Notes: generated by a model from the sequence alone, not told the origin. Counted from the stretch's first letter, positions 22,841 through 35,133 are shown. The stretch: 64,000 bases of DNA from Malaya genurostris (GCF_030247185.1 NC_080572.1:212937435-213001434), one strand, 5' to 3'. A program made the numbers and translations.

Positions 22841-22881
22841 ACCTCCATTTACGAACCCCCGTTTAGTTCGTAAATGGAGGT
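22841..22881. repeat. Perfect 16-bp hairpin at right end of TIR element
   Basis: acctccatttacgaac (22841-22856) and its exact complement gttcgtaaatggaggt (22866-22881) flank a 9-base loop ccccgttta. The right arm belongs to the terminal inverted repeat, so the right terminus carries the end sequence in both orientations. Confidence 0.95.
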
Positions 22882-22890
22882 TTCGATGTA

Positions 22891-23700
22891 TTCAAATTGA
22901 AAGTCTTATGGTCTCATAGATTGCTATTGAATTTTATTCCGATCCGACTTCCGGTTTCGGAATTACAGGGAGATATGCGCAAAAAAATTATCACTCACTT
23001 TTCTCAGAGATGGCGTGACCGATTTTTACAAACTTAAATTCAAACGAAAGGTTTTATGGTTCCATAGCTCGGTATTGAATTTTTTCTCTATCCGATTTCC
23101 GGAATTACAAGGCAATATCTATGAGAAAATGCACACTCAATTTTCTCGGAAAGTTCTTAACCGATTTTCACATACTTAGATGTAAATGAAAGGTCTTGAA
23201 ATTCTTTAAAAAGTACTGAATATTTTTCAGCGGTGCTGCGGTGTTTTACCAAAATCACACTCCAGTAGCAGATTCGGTTGTGTTTTCAAACCCAAGCTTC
23301 AGTGTTGGTTTTCGTTTTCGTTATAGCGTATATGAAATTATTTTGGGTTTGCAACGTCTTTTAGATAACTGTTTGAAAGTTTTGAAGCCTATCGACCTGA
23401 AGTTGAGTAACCGGAAGTCGGATCCGGATGAAAATTTACAGTAGCTTTGGAGACAATGAGAGCGCGAAATCAAGATTTGTGAAAATCGGTCCAGGCTGAG
23501 AAAACAAAGTGAGTTCTACTTTTGGAGTTTTTCTTCACTACTTTCGGTGCTTCCGGAACAGGAAATGGGAGACCGGTAGTGCAGAATTAAGTTCCTACAA
23601 ACTTGTAAATTCGGCAAATTAGAACAATTTATCAGTCAGTTTCAAGAGATCTGTACCTGTTTTTGTCCATCGTTTGTAAAAAAACGGAATAGCTCACACA
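22891..23700. repeat. Modular repeat block, plus then minus modules
   Basis: 22891-23200 continues the plus-strand module (ctcagagatggcgtgaccg, ttccggaattacaa). From about 23240 the motifs are reversed (gtgaaaatcggtcc, gccgaagtcg type), so two oppositely oriented copies meet near 23.2 kb. Confidence 0.65.
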
Positions 23701-25310
23701 CCCGTTGTTAAGTGCTGACCCAACACAGTTTCGTGAAAAGTGCTTTGTCCAGTTTTAGTTTTCTCAAGCGAAAACGATATAAACTAGATCATCGATCGAT
23801 ATAACGATTTGGTATTAGAATATTTGTTTTTGATTATCACTTTCGCATCTGTTATCTCTTGTGCATCGAGAATATCATTCGTTGCATGGAATGGGTTATT
23901 TGAAACGTTCAGAATTTCTTCGGATTATATATATTTTATCCAGTTGCCATGACGCCCGAAACGCCTTCCTCACTTATTGAATTGTAATATTTATTCAAGC
24001 GGAAAAAAAATTCCCGTCCTGATTCCGAAACCTAACGAAGCATGAAATTACAGTTCATTGGAACCCTTCTTATCAACATCTCGCATTTACCAATATACCA
24101 AGCATTTGCGTTGTTGCAAACCGGTGTGTCATTTGTTGGAACGGGCTGTGATTAACAGTTATATTATTACTGTTTTCCGAGTCCTACATATTCATAGACA
24201 TAGTTCTTGATTACACCTCATACATTGTGCTCCAATCAAGACCTTGATCTTTATCGACTACGTTGTCCTCAAATTATACCACAATGTCGTTATGGCGGGT
24301 CTATAAAAAACGCAAACAAACCGGCAAGTGATTTCTGCAATAAACAAAACTAAACGATATTCCCATGACTACGGCCGGTGTCTGGTCGAAAAGGTGTCGA
24401 ACAGTTCCCCCCGGGCCGGTCAGTCTATCGGGGAAGGCTGAATAGAAAGCGAAATGTTAAATCCAATGTAAACAATAACAAACGCGGTGTATCGTGTGCC
24501 GAGCTGTCTAGCAAGATTGATACATCGTTTGCCCTCACCGGTTGAAGTATGTAGTGGCAAAATGAGCTGCAACGCGTAAAATACAACTGTCGGGTTGGCA
24601 CTGAATTGCGGAAAGCTAGGAAAGTCTCTGAGAACCAGCGGAAGTCACGTTTTTTTTGTTCGTTACCGTTAGACAACAAAAATAAAGTGCTGTCTCTAAC
24701 TACTCTAGGCTTGCGATGGGTGGGAGGCGGTTATAAACAATCAATATCTTCGGTTGAGTTGTCCTGATAATGAGAGTCGTGGGGTTGTGGTAAAAGTTTT
24801 GTTGTCAAGGGAGTCGATGACTGAAAAAAAATCGATTTTATTTAACTCTAACAAAAGCCATTGATAGTGATGAAAGAAAGGGAAGTGCTGTGAATTTCTC
24901 ATCATTAAAAAATTTTAATGTATTTTTGTGAATCAGTGTAGAAGATTTTGAAATTTTGGTCGCAGCTTTCAGATCCAGAAAGTAGTAGAAAACTTGATAG
25001 TCTCCATAATCAAACTTTCTCAGAACAAGGAGCTTATTCTGGGTTGGTAGGTTCTGTGCACTGGTAGCTTTTTCTTGCAACATAGGTACAGTGTTTCCCC
25101 TAGCTTCTATTTTCAGCGTAAGGGAAGTACTATATGAAAAATATCAGCACGCAGATAATAAATTTTAAGTTTGATATGATGTACGCACGGAGCGAAATAA
25201 CCATACTATTTATATTCAATGTCGAAGAAACCCAAGTGATTCATAAATAGCGAATTCTTTTGTGGAATTTGACCTTCTGTTTCCACAGACTTCGCAGCCA
25301 ATTCATATCA
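23700..25310. other. Spacer without recognised element
   Basis: AT-rich apart from a GC-richer patch around 24360-24440. No convincing coding region. Confidence 0.45.
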
Positions 25311-25442
25311 TGATTCTCTTTGCATGGCTGGTGCTGCGATCCTACTGAAACTAAGAACCCTTCCAGGTCGGGGTTCCAACATACGACAACTGACTTGTAA
25401 GACCAGTTCCCTACGCGCTAAACCACCAATTCGGCCCTTGTA
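25310..25442 (-). mobile_element. tRNA-derived SINE (family 1), 5' portion, diverged
   Basis: Minus-strand copy. Its reverse complement shows a tRNA-like head (gaattggtggtttagcgcg), an anticodon-like ctggtcttacaagtcag, a B-box region and the start of the body. The 3' half is lost or too diverged, and no clear target duplication is visible. Confidence 0.65.
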
Positions 25443-25739
25443 TATTAAAAACTGTGGTCAAAAAAAAGTTATATTCTAGAGGAACTCTTTCTTGTATAGT
25501 TGATGGTACCGGTCATTATGCACGAATTTGTTGAATTTGCCGCACCCACAGTTCGCCAGCCACACTAAGTATTTTTTGGCAATTTTGACAACCTTTTTCT
25601 TCCGGAAAGTGCGGGCCTTATTTTCCGAAGAAAAATTTTTGTGTAAATTAAGCTTGAAGATCATATGACTGTCATTTCTAATTCCGGAGTTAAAACTGTA
25701 TAAGTGATGTAACGGGCAAAGTGCATTTTTTATCCCCAC

Positions 25740-26700
25740 TCAATTTTATTGGAGATAGCTAATCTGCAAGTTTCGGAAAGTTAGACTCGTTTATAAACTA
25801 CGGCATGGTTGTAGATGAAGTTAGAAGATCAAACGGCAGTATTTTCCGGTTCCGAAGATACGCAAAATGGTATAAGTGACGTAACCGACAAAATGTTTTT
25901 TTTTCGTTCAATTTTCTCGGAGATCATCGAGCTTGTTTCAACAAGCTTCGGCTGGTTTGAAAGCCACTACTGGTTCGTTGATCAAGTTCGAAGATCAAAT
26001 TGTTGACGCTTCCGGTTCTGGAAATATAATCCTATAAGTGACGTAATCAACAAATCGTTTTTGCCATTTTCATATAGAAAGGTTATCACTGTAAAACCAA
26101 CTTTCGAACCGAAGGCCGAGTGTCATTTACCATTCGATTCAGCTCGTCGAGTACGCAAAATGTCTGTGTGTATGTATGTGTGTAACGTTTTTTTGCACTA
26201 ACTTTTCTCGGAGAACGAAAATAAAATTCTAAACTGACCTCAAAACTAGTCCATTCGATAGTCATTATCAGTAGACGGTCAGACAAATTGATTTCGGCTA
26301 TCCTGGTTCCGGGTTTCTGATTCCTGTGGCTCAAGAAATAGTGATCATATTTTCTCAAATGGATCTCACTTACTTTGCTCAGTGGTGGTTTGACCGGTTT
26401 TCACAAATTTAGGTTCAAATGAAAGATGCTATGATTCCATAAGAAATTCCTGAATTGTATCCGGATCCGACTTCCGGTTCCGGGAATATATGGTAAAGTG
26501 TGGTAAAAAATTTATAGCAGCACTTAAAGGGGCGAAACAGAAAACGTGAAAAAACTCGAAATCGGCCTCCAAACTACTTCAATCGGTAGTCATTATCAGT
26601 AAACGGTCAACTAAACCGATTCCGGCTTTTCTTTCAAGAATCGAAGAACATTATTTTGAAGAATACCACAGTATTATATTTGATAGTATGATTGATATGA
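25740..26700 (+). repeat. Modular repeat block
   Basis: Several modules with gataagtgacgtaacc-type phrases (for example at 25876), then the end motif cattttcatatagaaaggtt (26062), leader, and further modules with ctcagtggtggtttgaccgg and gacttccggttccggg. Confidence 0.7.
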
Positions 26701-28666
26701 GAAAAGCATCATTACACCACTAGCTGGATTAAACAGGTTTTGTTTTCTTTTTTTGATTACGTGTAAACATAGTTTTGATACATTCGATTTCTGGAATATT
26801 GCCAGATTTGCGACGTAGGGCTGGAGCATACTTTTTCGAACTTTCCAAACAATTTGAATGAATTTGTGTCGGAAATCCGCCCAGATTCGTGTGAAAGATT
26901 ACCTCAGTGAAAAAACAAATGTTTTAATGAGACTGTTTGATTGGCAAAAAAGGCATTAATAATTATCACACTACTATGCACTTAGTGGAGGTTGTCATAG
27001 AATCGATTTGATTTGTGCAGGTAACATTAATGCGCAATTGCTTCCACAAATGAAACTTTGCGTGCAACCTGTGACAAAATTAAAAGTAAATCCAAGGCTC
27101 CTTTTGTAATCTTGTATGTTTGAGAAAAAAGCAATTGAATTACATCAGTTATAGTTTAAGTGGTGATTTAAACGAAGACCTTCACTGCTCTTCATAATTT
27201 CGATGACCCAGAAGACGTTCAAAATAGAAGATGTCATAGTTTGTCGAAAATGCCGGAGAACTCTATTTGTGACAACCGGGACGATCAACGGACAAGTAGT
27301 GTCGAGAGGGAGGTTCATGCATGAGGATGTGCTATTGAAATTGAATAAAGATAATATGTGAAAGGCTAAATAATAATTCCGATTTGATTCCCTGGAAGTT
27401 TGGAGATAGTCGGTTGAATGGGTGAATTTTGCAGAATATTTTCTTGTGATGCAATTTGAGTCCGTACATTACAGCAGTTCGTGTGAAGAGTTCCGCTGAT
27501 GTAGTATTATTATTGCACCTCACCACTTCTGTAGCAGTTTATTTGTTTCTATAACTTTTCTTTACGTTTCGTCTTAGACTCGTCAGTGCAGAGCAGTTCA
27601 AATTGAACTGCTTATTGCAAACTTAAACAGTTCAACTTGAACCGCTAAGCAGACGTAAAGTTAATGCTACTTGCAAAACACTTATCCATTTGGTACCAAA
27701 GTACCACGTCTTTCCTGACGTGCCGAACGAAAACGTTGTTTTCGGCATATACTGGCCGATTCAGGTATGGTCATTTAGGGGTTAGGACGTTTTCGAAGCA
27801 GCCAAAACGCATTTACAGTCAATTAGGCCCACAGTTATAAAAAACCCGAAAATTCTCCATCTCGATTCATAATTCAGTAAACAGTATAAATATGGAATTT
27901 CTATTTCTTTCTGACTTCCAACTTTTCGTTACTTCGACTAACAACGACCAGAACACTACGTTATTTTGGGTATTCTGCTTCCTACCAATACTTCAGGTTG
28001 TCGAGTGATTGACACCTTATTGCTTACATTTTACGACATTCTAAACTCAATTTCATGTGCGTCATTGTTGGAGTGCTGTACTCGAGTTTATGATTATTGC
28101 CAGTGTTAAAATCACAAAAAAATGTTATGAGTCATCGAATGAAAAATATTCTAGTAAGATTGTGCCATTCTCAAGTTCGTTCGTCTTTTCTGTTCTGCAG
28201 TGAACCAGATGGGAAGTGGAATCGAAACACGTGCCATCCAACCCCAATGGAACATTTGCGAAACTTCCCTTACACGCCGGTTACCGTAATAAAGACAAAT
28301 GCCTCAAATCGCCAACATATCTCAAGTGGAACGTCGGAATTCTACAAAGCCTTATCAATTATGCACCAGCTATCCCATTAGGGATAGCGCCAAGGGGGTC
28401 GGGCCGGATTCGGGTTTTATTGCGTGGATGAGCAATCAAATGTACATTCCGGGGTACAGAACGATTATTAGTTCTGTGAAATGACAGTCAATGTTATAGA
28501 ATGCATTAATTTATAACTTGTGTCTAGTATCATTTATTTCGCACTGTGGTTTACATGCTCTTTAATATAAATTTGTGTGAAATACGACGCTGCATTTATG
28601 TGCATCTTATAAGATGAAAAATCACATGATTTTTTCGAAATGTGTGGATAAAAATTCAACACCCAC
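26700..28666. other. Spacer with paired palindromes near 27.6 kb
   Basis: agcagttcaa-a-ttgaactgct (27592-27612) is a 10-bp-arm palindrome, followed about 25 bases later by a weaker gttcaa-c-ttgaac. Otherwise unrecognised. Confidence 0.45.
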
Positions 28667-28678
28667 TTCCACTTTTTC

Positions 28679-28869
28679 GTCGTGGCGGTTCAATCCATAG
28701 GACGCTGGTCTTACAAGTCGTGTTCGAGTCCCGGGCTGGAAGGATTCTTAGTGTCAGTAGGATCCATAGTACTAGTCATGCAATAATTCTGTACACTAAG
28801 AATCGGCTGCGAAGTTTGTTGAAACAGAAAGGCCAAATTCCCCAAAAGGAATGTAATGCCTTGCTTGCT
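28679..28869 (+). mobile_element. tRNA-derived SINE (family 1), 12-bp target duplication
   Basis: It is flanked by ttccactttttc at 28667-28678 and 28870-28881. It has the same body as the copy at 10088-10298: gtggcggttcaatccatagg, a B box gttcgagtccc, ggattcttagtgtcagtagg and gaaacagaaaggccaaattcc. A few bases are missing between the boxes compared with the other copy. Confidence 0.88.
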
Positions 28870-29514
28870 TTCCACTTTTTCTCTAAGTAATCGTGCCCTT
28901 AATCATCTCAGTTTCTATATTCATCTTGTGTACTAAATTATTAGTTAGAGAGAGCTCTACTATTTTTATGCAATGCATTGGCTTGGGGAGCGTGCAGAGT
29001 CTAACATTTTTTAAGAATTATTTATTTTTTTCTTTGTATTTTCTTATAGTAAAACATTTCAAGAATATTCTGTGAAATTTTCAAGACTATCGGAACAAAC
29101 TTCAGCACGTTATGAGCCTTTATCTTTGCTTATCTCATACTACGAAGAAGTAAGAGCTTTGCGTACAGGCCCAAGATTTCTGCTTCGGGTGACTTAAAAA
29201 CATGACAAAACACTCTTGAAATGTTTCATTATAATACAAAAGAAAAAATATGGTTTTTTTATAATGTTAGAGCCCACGAGCCCCCTAGAGTAATAAATTG
29301 TTTCTTTCGTTTTATAGACAAAAAACGCGTTTTTCTCGAAAGCAGGTTTTGAAGGAGTGCTTCGTTAATTTTAAATAAAGTTACCGAAGTACTCAGTAAA
29401 ATTTAAAGAAATGGAGCAACAAATTCAAAGTTACCGTAACAAAATAGCAATAAATTATTCGCTTATTTGCGTTATCATCAGCGAGAGGTGCCTCGATAAG
29501 TTCATGTTCATGGT

Positions 29515-29610
29515 ATAGTTAGATGGGTAAATCGATGTCTTTTACCCAGCCCGCACATAGGCTCAGAAAGCTTTTTCTGGCCCGAAGAGCGATTAATCTT
29601 AAGGTTAAAT
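29515..29610 (+). mobile_element. Feilai-like SINE remnant
   Basis: It contains atgggtaaatcgatgtcttttacccagcc-like sequence, then cccgcacataggctc, tctggcccgaagagcg and aaggttaaa, all shared with the Feilai-like copy at 33074-33231. The B box is deleted. No target duplication was identified. Confidence 0.7.
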
Positions 29611-29619
29611 GTAGTCCCA

Positions 29620-31040
29620 GAAATGCGCGCAAAATTTTAACCATTTGAGTTGAACGAATCATCGCACAAAGGATAACAGAAAAAACCGACACATAGAAAC
29701 CAGGAATATTTTCTGTGATCGAACGCAGTGGGCTTACCACACGTTCTGTCAGCTTTTTACAAGCTTTTATTGATTCATAGTGGATACCAAATAATCAGGG
29801 CTGCAAGTGACAGTGCAGTTGTGTGAAAACCGGGAAAAATATTACTAGCACAAATATGAGCATCATGATTTTTTTCAACAAATGAAAAGTAGGATACAAT
29901 ACCCAACTTGTCCCATACAGGTTTTATGTCGAACATTCCATTGGAAATTGCGCCAACACCCCATGTCTCGTCCAACGATTTTTAAGCGTTTTACAGCAGT
30001 TTTAAATCAAACAGGAAGCTCTCTTAGTTGTTATCAAAAACGACACAATGAAGCTTATTTCGAAAAATAAGGATTGTTTGGATGCTTCTGTTGTTTTTTG
30101 TTTTTTAATTTTAGAATAAGTATTCAACACACTTGCAAACTTGATGGCAAAGTCTTAAGTTAACATCGGGAAAATTTTTAATAAAATTATTAAAAGTGCT
30201 TAGGAGTCTTCATGTTTTTAAGTTTGCTAATGATTGCTCTTATTTCCTCATAATTTGTCACAGTAATGTCATCTTGAGACAATTCTTGTGTTATGCTTAT
30301 ATTTCTGTGAGATGTCAATAAGACTCAGAAAATTGGAAAAGTGACGACTTGAGTTTCTTATTTGAAGGCTGAATCTGGTTTCAGAAGACTAGTCTTAGAC
30401 AGGTTTAGAATATGGATTGATTTGTTCTATATTTAATTTTCTGTTAAGTTACTGTCGAAACCAGTAAAATTCAAGCTCATCTAACATTAAGTCATTACAA
30501 ATGAGATTTTCCGTCATTTGACAAATTAGGTCTTTATGAATTACATCGTTTGAGGGATTAACCCTGTAACCTGTAAAATTCATTTTTATTGTGTGCATAG
30601 TAGGATCACAATAACATTGATATTGATGTAGATTAAAGCGAATTAAATTCTGTTTGAGGTTTTGGAACTGAAAGACTCCTAACTTCAATAATGTAATGAT
30701 TTGAATAATGTATAGCTATCTCGATATTTTTCAAAATAATTTCATCTTTCAGATTGCTTTCGATATGGGATCTGTATCCTAGCCGATTAGTGGTGGTAGA
30801 ATATATAACTAATTAAATTAATTATTGCCTAATTTGAAATCCTGAATGTTATTGGTAGATGATCTGAATCAAAGTCAGTTCACTACAAATTTGACATTGA
30901 TCTTCTAGAGCTAGACCAATTGTAGCACGACTTCTCATAGAAGATAAATTAGTTGGGCTATTCGGAAATAAAACAGGCAAACAAACGGAGCGTTCAAAAT
31001 TCAAACGGGAATTTTTATCTCGCAAATTAGGAAAAACCGG
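29620..31040. other. Spacer without recognised element
   Basis: AT-rich sequence with no repeat or gene that I can identify. Confidence 0.45.
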
Positions 31041-32230
31041 GAAATTGAAATCGGTAATTCACTTGCCACCTTGTATAATTTTTTTAACGTTTAACCCAGT
31101 AGTTCCGAACCTGGAAGTCGGAATTTTATCTGAGATTATAAGACCTTCTACTCAAAACTTAGTTCGTGAAACCATCTCTGAGAAAATAGTATTTTTGAGT
31201 ATTTCAACACTTTTCTCGGTGCTTCTGGAATCTGAAATCGGAAACCAGAATATCCGGAATTAATTTGATAGGCCGTCTAATAACATTAACTAACGGTTGG
31301 AATAGTTTGAAGCCCAGTTTAGAAATCTTTTTACTTGTTTGCGATATACATTTTTTTTTAAATTTTTCACTCTGTAATTCCAGAACCGAAAGTTGCATTC
31401 TGATGACATTCCAAAGTTTTGTTTGGGACCATAAAAAATCTAATTCCTAAATTTGTGAAAATCGGTCACGCTATATCTGAGGAAAGTGAGTAAGTAATCG
31501 CTTTCGATGTTGGGTTTCGTTTTCATCGTAGCGTGTACGAAATTGAGCAAAGCACGCTGTGTTCCTCGTTTGTAAAGACGTGTTGTGTTTTTTTCCGTAC
31601 CAGCACGTACCGGTGCGTACTTCTTAAGTATTGTCATTTTATATGACGGTTCGAAAGCTTTGACACTCATAGCCCTATAATTGCCGAACCGGAAGTCGGA
31701 TCCGTGTTATATTTTACAGTAGGTTTAGAGACAATATGAACTTTAATTTAAATAAATTTTTTTGAAAATCATAGTTCTACTTTTGGAGTTTTGCTTCACT
31801 TCTTTCGGTTTTTCGGAACAGGAAAAGGGGGAACTACTAGTGCCGAATTAAGTTTATATGCCCACAAACTAACAAGCTCTGAGATTTAGAAGAATTTATC
31901 AGTCAGTTTCATGGGATTTGCATCGTGTGTTAAAAAATACTCATTGATTTTTTTCCACTTATCGCGCTCTAGTTCCGCAATCGGAATTCGGATCTGGATA
32001 AAATATTCTATAAAGTTTTAAATAACTATATTTTATATTACCTTATAATTCTGGAACCGGATGTCGGATCCAAATGAAGTTCAATAGCAGGTTATGGGAC
32101 AAAAAAACCTTTCATTTGCATTTATGTTTGTGAAAATCGGTTCAGCCATCTCCGAGAAAAGTGATTGCATATTTTTGTTACATACGTACATGTATACACA
32201 CATAGCCACACATACACACAAGCACAGGTA
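31040..32230 (-). repeat. Modular repeat block, minus orientation
   Basis: Repeated gtgaaaatcggt, ccggaagtcgga and ccatctccgagaaaagtg motifs are in reverse orientation. It ends in a CA-rich tract (tatacacacatagccacaca) typical of the module leader. Confidence 0.65.
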
Positions 32231-32394
32231 GTAGACTCAAAATTGTTAGCAGGAGTCGCAAATAGTGATGTGATGAGTGCATCATTCAATTCTTGTGAGG
32301 TTTGTGAGAAACGTAAAAAGATGAAAATTTAAGTGCTGTTACGACCAAGAATTTGTCAAATAAGAATGGGTGTAAATAGTGTCAATGTTTCATT

Positions 32395-33880
32395 AGAATT
32401 TCATATCATGTCTTCATCCCAAATTCAATTCATACAAAATACAGCAAAAATCAGGTCCACGTTCAGAATCCAGATGGTTAGAATGATTTTCAGAGTTCGA
32501 GTCTAAAATCTCGTTCAGAATCCAAAGGTCAGATCCAGAATTTAGATTCATGTTCGGAATTCAGACCCAGAATCCTGCTTCCCGGTTCAGAGTTTAGGTT
32601 CAGATCTAAAATTTCTGTCAGGAATTCAGACTCAGAATCTAGGCCTGGGATCAGAACTTATGTCCAATACACACGAAAAACTATGTATTCCTTCAGGAGT
32701 TCAGGTCTATAACCCAAGTCCAGGATCCCGATTTTCGCTCAAGAAGCCAGGCCCATGTTCTGAAACTAGGTCCAGAATACAAGTGCAGAATTCAGGCGAA
32801 GAGTCAAAGTTTAGTATATAGTTTCAGGTTCAAAAACCCTGTTGGGAGCAGAATTTTGACCCAGATCCAAAGTGCAAGTCCAGGTTGAAAATTAAATTCC
32901 AGAATCCAGATGAAGAACACAGGTTCAGGTAAAAAATCCGAGTCCAATTTCAGAATTCAGATCCAGACTAAGAATTCCGGTCAAGAATCGAAGTCCCGAA
33001 TTTAGGTTCAGAATTCAGATTCTGCACTTAGATCACAAATTGATGTTCAGAGGTTAGGTCAAGTTACTCAATTGGGGGTCGGGTATAGCGTGATGGGTAA
33101 GTCGATACCTTTCACGCAGCCTACCTGGGTTCGATTCCCAACCCCGCACATAGGGTCAAAAAACTTTTCTGGCCCGAAGAGGCGGATGACCTCATGGTTA
33201 AAACCTCTATAATCAAGAAAACACAAAAAAGGTTACTTAATTCAGGTCCAGGTCCTGAGTTCCAATCATAGTACGGAATCCTGGTCTGGAATTCAGATCT
33301 TGGCTTAGAATCCATGTACAGAATCCAGGTCCAGATTCAGAATCCAAATAAAGAATTCTATATCAGTTTCAGAATATAGAATCAGGATCCAGATCAATAA
33401 ATCATGCTTCAAAATTTTGGCCCTGAATCCAATTCCAGAGCTATGTTTCAGAATCCAGCTTCAGGTTCAGAATCAAGTTCCAGGTTCACGATTCTGGTGC
33501 ATTCCCAGTATCTCTGTCAAATTTTTTGAGTAAAAATCTTGTTTGAAATCCAGAAACCAGCTCCAGAATCCTGCTCCAGATTTAGATCCGAAACCTTCAT
33601 CGTGAGTTTAAGCCAAGAATTTAGGTTCAAGTCAAGAATCCAAATCCATGCTTAGTATCTATGTGTAGGTTTCTGCCTCGGGCTCAGAATCTGTGTCGAA
33701 ATTCTGGTTCAAAAACCACATTCAGTATTCAGATTCAGAAACCTTGTCGGATATCCAACTCTAGGGTCCTGGTTCAGAATCCTGGCCTAAGTTTAGAATC
33801 TCTGTCAATAATTTAGTTTTGAGTTTAGAATTGAGGAATTCTAGAGATCTCAGGTCCAGAATACAATCCGGTTTAAGTGC
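32395..33880 (+). repeat. Degenerate AGAATCCAG array, copy 1 (left part)
   Basis: About 1.3 kb of imperfect short repeats such as cagaatccaggttcag and tccagatccagaatc, with no fixed long period visible by eye. It is interrupted by the Feilai-like SINE (33074-33231) and, at 33889, by a hAT-type element. It resumes at 35142 and is followed by a 3' body shared with copy 2. Confidence 0.85.
33074..33231 (+). mobile_element. Feilai-like tRNA-derived SINE
   Basis: It starts ggggtcgggtatagcg with an A box tagcgtgatggg and a B box gggttcgattccc, then ccccgcacatagggtc and tctggcccgaagaggcg, ending in an A-rich tail. This matches the Feilai family described from Aedes aegypti. Imperfect flanks gttactcaatt (33063-33073) and gttacttaatt (33232-33242) look like an 11-bp target duplication with one change. 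It is inserted in the degenerate AGAATCCAG array. Confidence 0.85.
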
Positions 33881-33888
33881 AAAATAGG

Positions 33889-35133
33889 CAATGTTGCAAA
33901 TATTCTTCGTGTAACTAATTCATTCACGCATCCTTGCTGTGATTATACCAAATACAAATTATAATACGGAGTACTCCGACAAATTTTCAAGGACACATTT
34001 TGCATCGTGCGGTACATTGTCATGATACACTGTCAGAGTGACAATGTACTTTAACGAATTTCCTATAAAACTAGCAACACTGAAGGGTAAGAACATGTTC
34101 ACTATAGTTACTGTTTATTATAGTGAAAAATATGTAAACATATTACTTACATATTTTGATCCTTGAGAAAACTATGGAGCGAAATTTCGTACGATCCTGT
34201 TCGTGTGTCACATCCCTCTACTAAGCAACTTCTCACCATTTCGAAAGCTTCTCGGTTTATTAGCCGGCGATATTTAGACTGATTGTTGCAGTTTAATACA
34301 GCAACGATAAACAAACAAGTTTGTTTTGCACCGTAGCAACTAGCATAAAGCGTTGCCAGAAACGATCTCCTTTCACATTTTCACACTATCGCAACGAAAG
34401 GGAGATATTTGCTAGGCTTACTTGTTCATGCTGTGAACAAAACATTGGCGATTCGTTTATATGGGACTTAGGGGTATTATTATTTGTATTTGATTATACT
34501 GCCTTCGAATATGCCAGTCTCGAACAACGTTGAACTATTCACTGCTCGAAAGAGAGAGGGGTGCAAAAGGAATAAGCAATAATCGTAGAGAATCCGAATA
34601 TACTAATCCATTCTTCGCTGCTGGTATACATCGTGCATGTTCGTTTTATACATTCGTTCATTTATTTTATTCTTCGAATTGGTTCGAATAGCGTCACGGC
34701 GAAGATCGTTGGTTTCCATTCTTCGCGAAGCATTTTTCATCTGATAAATTCATCATATCTCGTTCGATAGCAGTAATGGGAGAATGCTGGAATATGGTTC
34801 ATCACATACACATAAGACTATGGTGATAGTGCGGGGGGAAACATCTTAATTTGCATGTTTCAAAGACAGCACGAACGATCATCGCGAATTAGGTTTGGCG
34901 ATGATCGCTGTATGAATATTCGTTCGATATTCGTGTTAAGTCATTCGGGGGTATGTCCAATGCGAATAACAACTGCAAGGAATAGATATTCGTGCAAGTA
35001 ACGAAGCAGCGTCGGCTTCGTTCGCGCCCGAATATACGGACAAGTCCGAATACCAGAACGATTATCGAACAAAGGCGAAGGAAAGCGAGCGATGATCATA
35101 GACATTCGTTGTATTGATATTCGAGCAACATTG
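33889..35133. mobile_element. Non-autonomous hAT-type element, 8-bp target duplication
   Basis: The 8-bp direct flanks aaaatagg (33881-33888 and 35134-35141) surround a 1245-bp segment that starts caatgttgc and ends gcaacattg, a 9-bp terminal inverted repeat beginning CA and ending TG. An 8-bp duplication with CA...TG ends is characteristic of hAT. Subterminal regions, especially the right one, are rich in attcgt and gaatat motifs. No transposase frame; the longest open frame (34321-34533) has no recognisable domain. Removing the element and one flank rejoins the degenerate array. Confidence 0.85.

Larger units (their letters stand above)
20974..22890. mobile_element. Satellite-carrying TIR element with TA target site (unrecognised family)
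   Basis: The ends are inverted copies of each other with 21 of 25 positions matching, beginning at tacaaccaaatctccg (20974) and ending at ggaggtttcgatgta (to 22890). The terminal TA may be a duplicated target. The flanks, cacaaactca and ttcaaattgaaag, join into the common modular-repeat phrase 'cacaaactta(g)attcaaatgaaag', so the insertion can be reconstructed. Inside are a 34-bp tandem array (21037-21283), two forward and eight inverted copies of a ~117-bp satellite, one further 34-bp unit (22801) and a 16-bp hairpin at the right end. No transposase is encoded. It is presumably non-autonomous and moved by a TA-targeting transposase; that is inference. Confidence 0.75.

Noticed and set aside
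33074..33231. A functional tRNA gene (A and B boxes present)
   Set aside because: There is no proper cloverleaf; the sequence continues into a Feilai-like SINE body with A-rich tail and target duplication.
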